From an uncultured Fretibacterium sp. (lineage in GTDB: Bacteria; Synergistota; Synergistia; Synergistales; Aminobacteriaceae), in contig NZ_CALHIQ010000061.1 of the NCBI RefSeq assembly GCF_938030725.1, forward strand, positions 1-6,957: DNA of 6,957 nucleotides, in the 5' to 3' direction. A program made the position numbers and the translations under genes. Shown piece after piece: positions 5,763-6,957 of this stretch (position 1 is the stretch's first letter; every line of letters starts with the position of its first letter). The notes beneath the pieces are model-generated. The model did not search any database. It was not told the origin of the DNA and saw nothing but the letters and a program-made list of their open reading frames with translations.

Positions 5763-6497
5763 TCACGACGGGTCGCAGACGGTACGCCTCGCACGACGCT
5801 GCAGGAAGTCCAGAACCCGCTCGGCGGAGAGGTTCAGCACCAGTTCCTCCGGGAACCCCATCTCCGCGAGCATCTCCGCGGCCCGGGACGTGCGCCCCAC
5901 GTCCCACTCGCTGTGGGCGTCCGAGTCCACCGCCACGGTCACTCCCCACCTGGCGCAGGCCTCCGCCAGGCGCAGCGCGTTCCGCCTGTTTTCCTGGCTT
6001 CCGGTGAAGATGTGGGCCTCGTTGAACTCCACGACCTTCCCCCGCTCCGCCCAGAGGGGAAGGACGCGGTCCACGTCGAAGGCATAGTCCGGCGACTCCG
6101 GATGCCCCATCATGTCGACGAAGGGGTCTTCCGCGAGGGCCAGGTAGACAGGGGTGTAATCCGTTTCCGGGCTGGACGGCAGGACGTGTTCGTGGAGGCT
6201 CGCGATGACCCAGTCCAGGCGCCTCAGCACCCGCTCCGGCAGGTCCGTCTCCCCCTCCAGGTTGAGGACGTTGAGCTCAGCGCCCCTCAGGACGGTAACG
6301 CCGCACACCTCCCGTGGCAGGGTGTGGAGGTTGGCAAAGTGCATCCATCCGCAGGTCTGCGGCAGCGCCGGGGCATGGTCCGTTATGGCGATCAGCTCGA
6401 GGCCCTTCGCCGCGGCGGAGCGCGCCATCTCGCCAACCGTGGAATAGGCGTGCCCGGAGGCTAGCGTGTGCGTGTGCAGGTCTGCGCGCAGCTTCAT
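5763..6497 (-). CDS. PHP-domain metal-dependent hydrolase, YcdX-like phosphatase family
   Basis: 244 residues, the same length class as E. coli YcdX, a PHP-fold phosphatase with a trinuclear zinc site. All the expected metal ligands are visible: His8 and His10 (DLHTHT), His16 (ASGHAYST), His41 (ITDHAP), Glu74 (RGAELN), His102 (SLHEHV), His132 (GHPE), Asp193 and His195 (DSDAH). They run at a constant +1 offset from the YcdX residues as I recall them. A WMHFANL segment (51-57) and the closing NLSAERVLDFLQ also match that family. It is probably cytoplasmic; the natural substrate of this group is not firmly established, so I give no pathway. It heads the minus-strand cluster, behind a good promoter. 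ATG 6497 has GGAGGA about 10 bases upstream (complement at 6508-6513), a slightly long spacing. Histidinol-phosphatase or a PolX-type PHP domain is less likely because no other domain is attached and no his genes are nearby. Confidence 0.88.
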   Translation of the reverse strand: MKLRADLHTHTLASGHAYSTVGEMARSAAAKGLELIAITDHAPALPQTCGWMHFANLHTLPREVCGVTVLRGAELNVLNLEGETDLPERVLRRLDWVIASLHEHVLPSSPETDYTPVYLALAEDPFVDMMGHPESPDYAFDVDRVLPLWAERGKVVEFNEAHIFTGSQENRRNALRLAEACARWGVTVAVDSDAHSEWDVGRTSRAAEMLAEMGFPEELVLNLSAERVLDFLQRRARRTVCDPS

Positions 6498-6563
6498 CGA
6501 AGATCAATCCTCCACATCGAGATTTGTCCGTCCGCAAAAACGCAGTAGACGAAACAGCCTATT

Positions 6564-6591
6564 ATTATAAATGAAACGTCGGTTAAATCAA
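6564..6591 (-). promoter_or_regulatory. Sigma-70-type promoter for the minus-strand cluster
   Basis: On the minus strand, TTGATT (6586-6591, four of six matches to TTGACA) is followed after 16 bases by a perfect TATAAT (6564-6569). Transcription would begin near 6557, leaving a leader of about 60 bases before the PHP start at 6497. One CGGTTAAA repeat (6580-6587) overlaps the inner edge of the -35 box, a position where a regulator could act. Confidence 0.65.
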
Positions 6592-6708
6592 ATCGTTGCC
6601 GGGCGATCCACACGGTTCTTAATACCGGTTAAAAAAACGATCCCGGACAAGTTTCCTCTCCGAAAACCATAAAAGGTGATAAAATAATGACCGGTATAAA
6701 AATCATGG

Positions 6709-6730
6709 GAGCCTCACGAGCGAGGGGCTC
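6709..6730 (+). promoter_or_regulatory. Leader hairpin just before the ribosome-binding site of the right-end gene
   Basis: GAGCCTC (6709-6715) pairs with GGGGCTC (6724-6730) as a 7-bp stem with one G-T wobble and an 8-base loop. The stem ends four bases before the GGAGGA at 6735-6740. It may shape translation of the downstream gene or be incidental; the pairing is visible, the role is inferred. Confidence 0.35.
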
Positions 6731-6747
6731 AAGCGGAGGAACGCGAC

Positions 6748-6957
6748 ATGGCGGATGCGGCACAGGCGGAGAGGGCAACGAAGGAGAAGGCAAAGAGGAC
6801 GCGAAGCAGGCGGAAGGCCGTCGAGAAGCCGGCGGAGCTCTCCACGAGGGGGGGCGTATCTCTGGAACAGACCCCCGTTCGGCCGCCCAAGCCGGCCCAG
6901 ACGGCCTCCACGAAGCAGGAATCCGTCAAGGCGCCCGACAAAGCCCCCACCAAGGCT
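6748..6957 (+). CDS. N-terminal part of a Lys/Ala/Pro-rich basic protein, cut by window edge
   Basis: An ATG at 6748 opens 70 codons with no stop to the window edge. A strong Shine-Dalgarno GGAGGA (6735-6740) lies 7 bases upstream, which fixes the start. The visible part is low-complexity, hydrophilic and basic: KEKAKRTRSRRKAVEK near residues 12-27, then Pro/Lys/Thr/Ala-rich sequence to the edge. It has no hydrophobic stretch, so neither a signal peptide nor a membrane segment is seen. This looks like a disordered nucleic-acid-binding extension. Such extensions precede the folded part of transcription terminator Rho in several high-GC phyla, and also occur in histone-like or RNase E-like proteins. 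I cannot choose among these from 70 residues. It is divergent from the chaperone cluster and shares the intergenic region with it. Confidence 0.75.
   Translation, partial: MADAAQAERATKEKAKRTRSRRKAVEKPAELSTRGGVSLEQTPVRPPKPAQTASTKQESVKAPDKAPTKA

Larger units (their letters stand above)
6498..6747. promoter_or_regulatory. Divergent intergenic regulatory region
   Basis: The 250 bases between the two divergent genes are more AT-rich than the surrounding coding DNA. They hold the minus-strand promoter for the PHP gene and presumably one for the + strand gene, for which I see only weak candidates: TATAAA at 6695-6700 or TAAAAT at 6680-6685, neither with a fair -35. Repeated short words stand out: CGGTTAAA at 6580-6587 and 6626-6633, and the palindrome ACCGGT at 6624-6629 and 6690-6695. 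TTGCCGGG (6596-6603) is complementary to CCCGGaCAA (6642-6650), with one bulge. I see no CIRCE-type element (TTAGCACTC inverted pair), so HrcA control is not supported here. No RNA gene was recognised. Confidence 0.6.

Noticed and set aside
4742..6007. 421-codon + strand open frame across prmA and the PHP gene
   Set aside because: It spans two real opposite-strand genes and their gap, has no motif, and shows the same shadow composition.
6498..6747. CIRCE heat-shock operator or riboswitch in the divergent region
   Set aside because: The TTAGCACTC/GAGTGCTAA pair is absent, and no known riboswitch core was recognised.
6705..6957. + strand frame from ATG 6705 overlapping the right-end gene
   Set aside because: It has no ribosome-binding site and a Gly-rich shadow-like translation. 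The alternative ATG at 6748 has a strong GGAGGA at ideal spacing.
1..6957. CRISPR array, tRNA, rRNA or insertion-sequence ends
   Set aside because: I found no regularly spaced direct repeats, no cloverleaf-like segment, no rRNA-like sequence, and no transposase or terminal inverted repeats with target duplication.

Overview
The window looks like a stretch of a high-GC bacterial chromosome, roughly two thirds G+C (one 60-base line inside the operon, 4561-4620, counts to 41 G+C). It is joined at its left end to sequence of clearly different composition. Gene content suggests an anaerobic bacterium: a permuted set of genes that sit around dnaK/dnaJ in Firmicutes, plus a YcdX-type PHP hydrolase. 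My best guess for the phylum is Synergistota, but no single residue or RNA gene here proves it.

Layout. (a) 1 to about 230 is AT-rich (18 G+C in the first 60 bases) and carries an unrecognised coding fragment on the + strand. (b) About 231-632 is of intermediate composition. It encodes only the C-terminal ~130 residues of an M29-like leucyl aminopeptidase (aminopeptidase T family), in a different frame from the fragment before it, so the gene is beheaded at the junction. (c) 633-725 is a short gap with a 9-bp perfect inverted repeat between convergent genes. (d) 726-6497 is a minus-strand gene cluster, in transcription order: YcdX-like PHP hydrolase, ribosomal protein L11 methyltransferase (prmA), tRNA methylthiotransferase (mtaB-like), a divergent short Hsp70, and a J-domain protein with a helical-repeat tail. 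(e) 6498-6747 is a divergent regulatory region with a good sigma-70-type promoter facing the PHP gene. (f) 6748 to the right edge is the start of a + strand gene with a strong ribosome-binding site and a Lys/Ala/Pro/Arg-rich N-terminus; it is cut by the window edge.

How the genes fit together. prmA, mtaB, hsp70 and the J gene are tightly packed: prmA and mtaB abut or overlap, the mtaB stop overlaps the hsp70 start as ATGA, and the J gene follows after 70 bases. This suggests one transcript. In Bacillus subtilis the order is hrcA-grpE-dnaK-dnaJ-prmA-rsmE-mtaB. Here the same families appear in the order prmA-mtaB-hsp70-J, with no rsmE, grpE or hrcA and with an Hsp70 and a J protein far from canonical DnaK/DnaJ. 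The likely reading is a specialised chaperone pair coupled to ribosome and tRNA modification. This Hsp70/J pair is the most interesting content of the window. The left-end joints may be a real recombination scar or a metagenome assembly chimera, and the sequence alone cannot separate the two.
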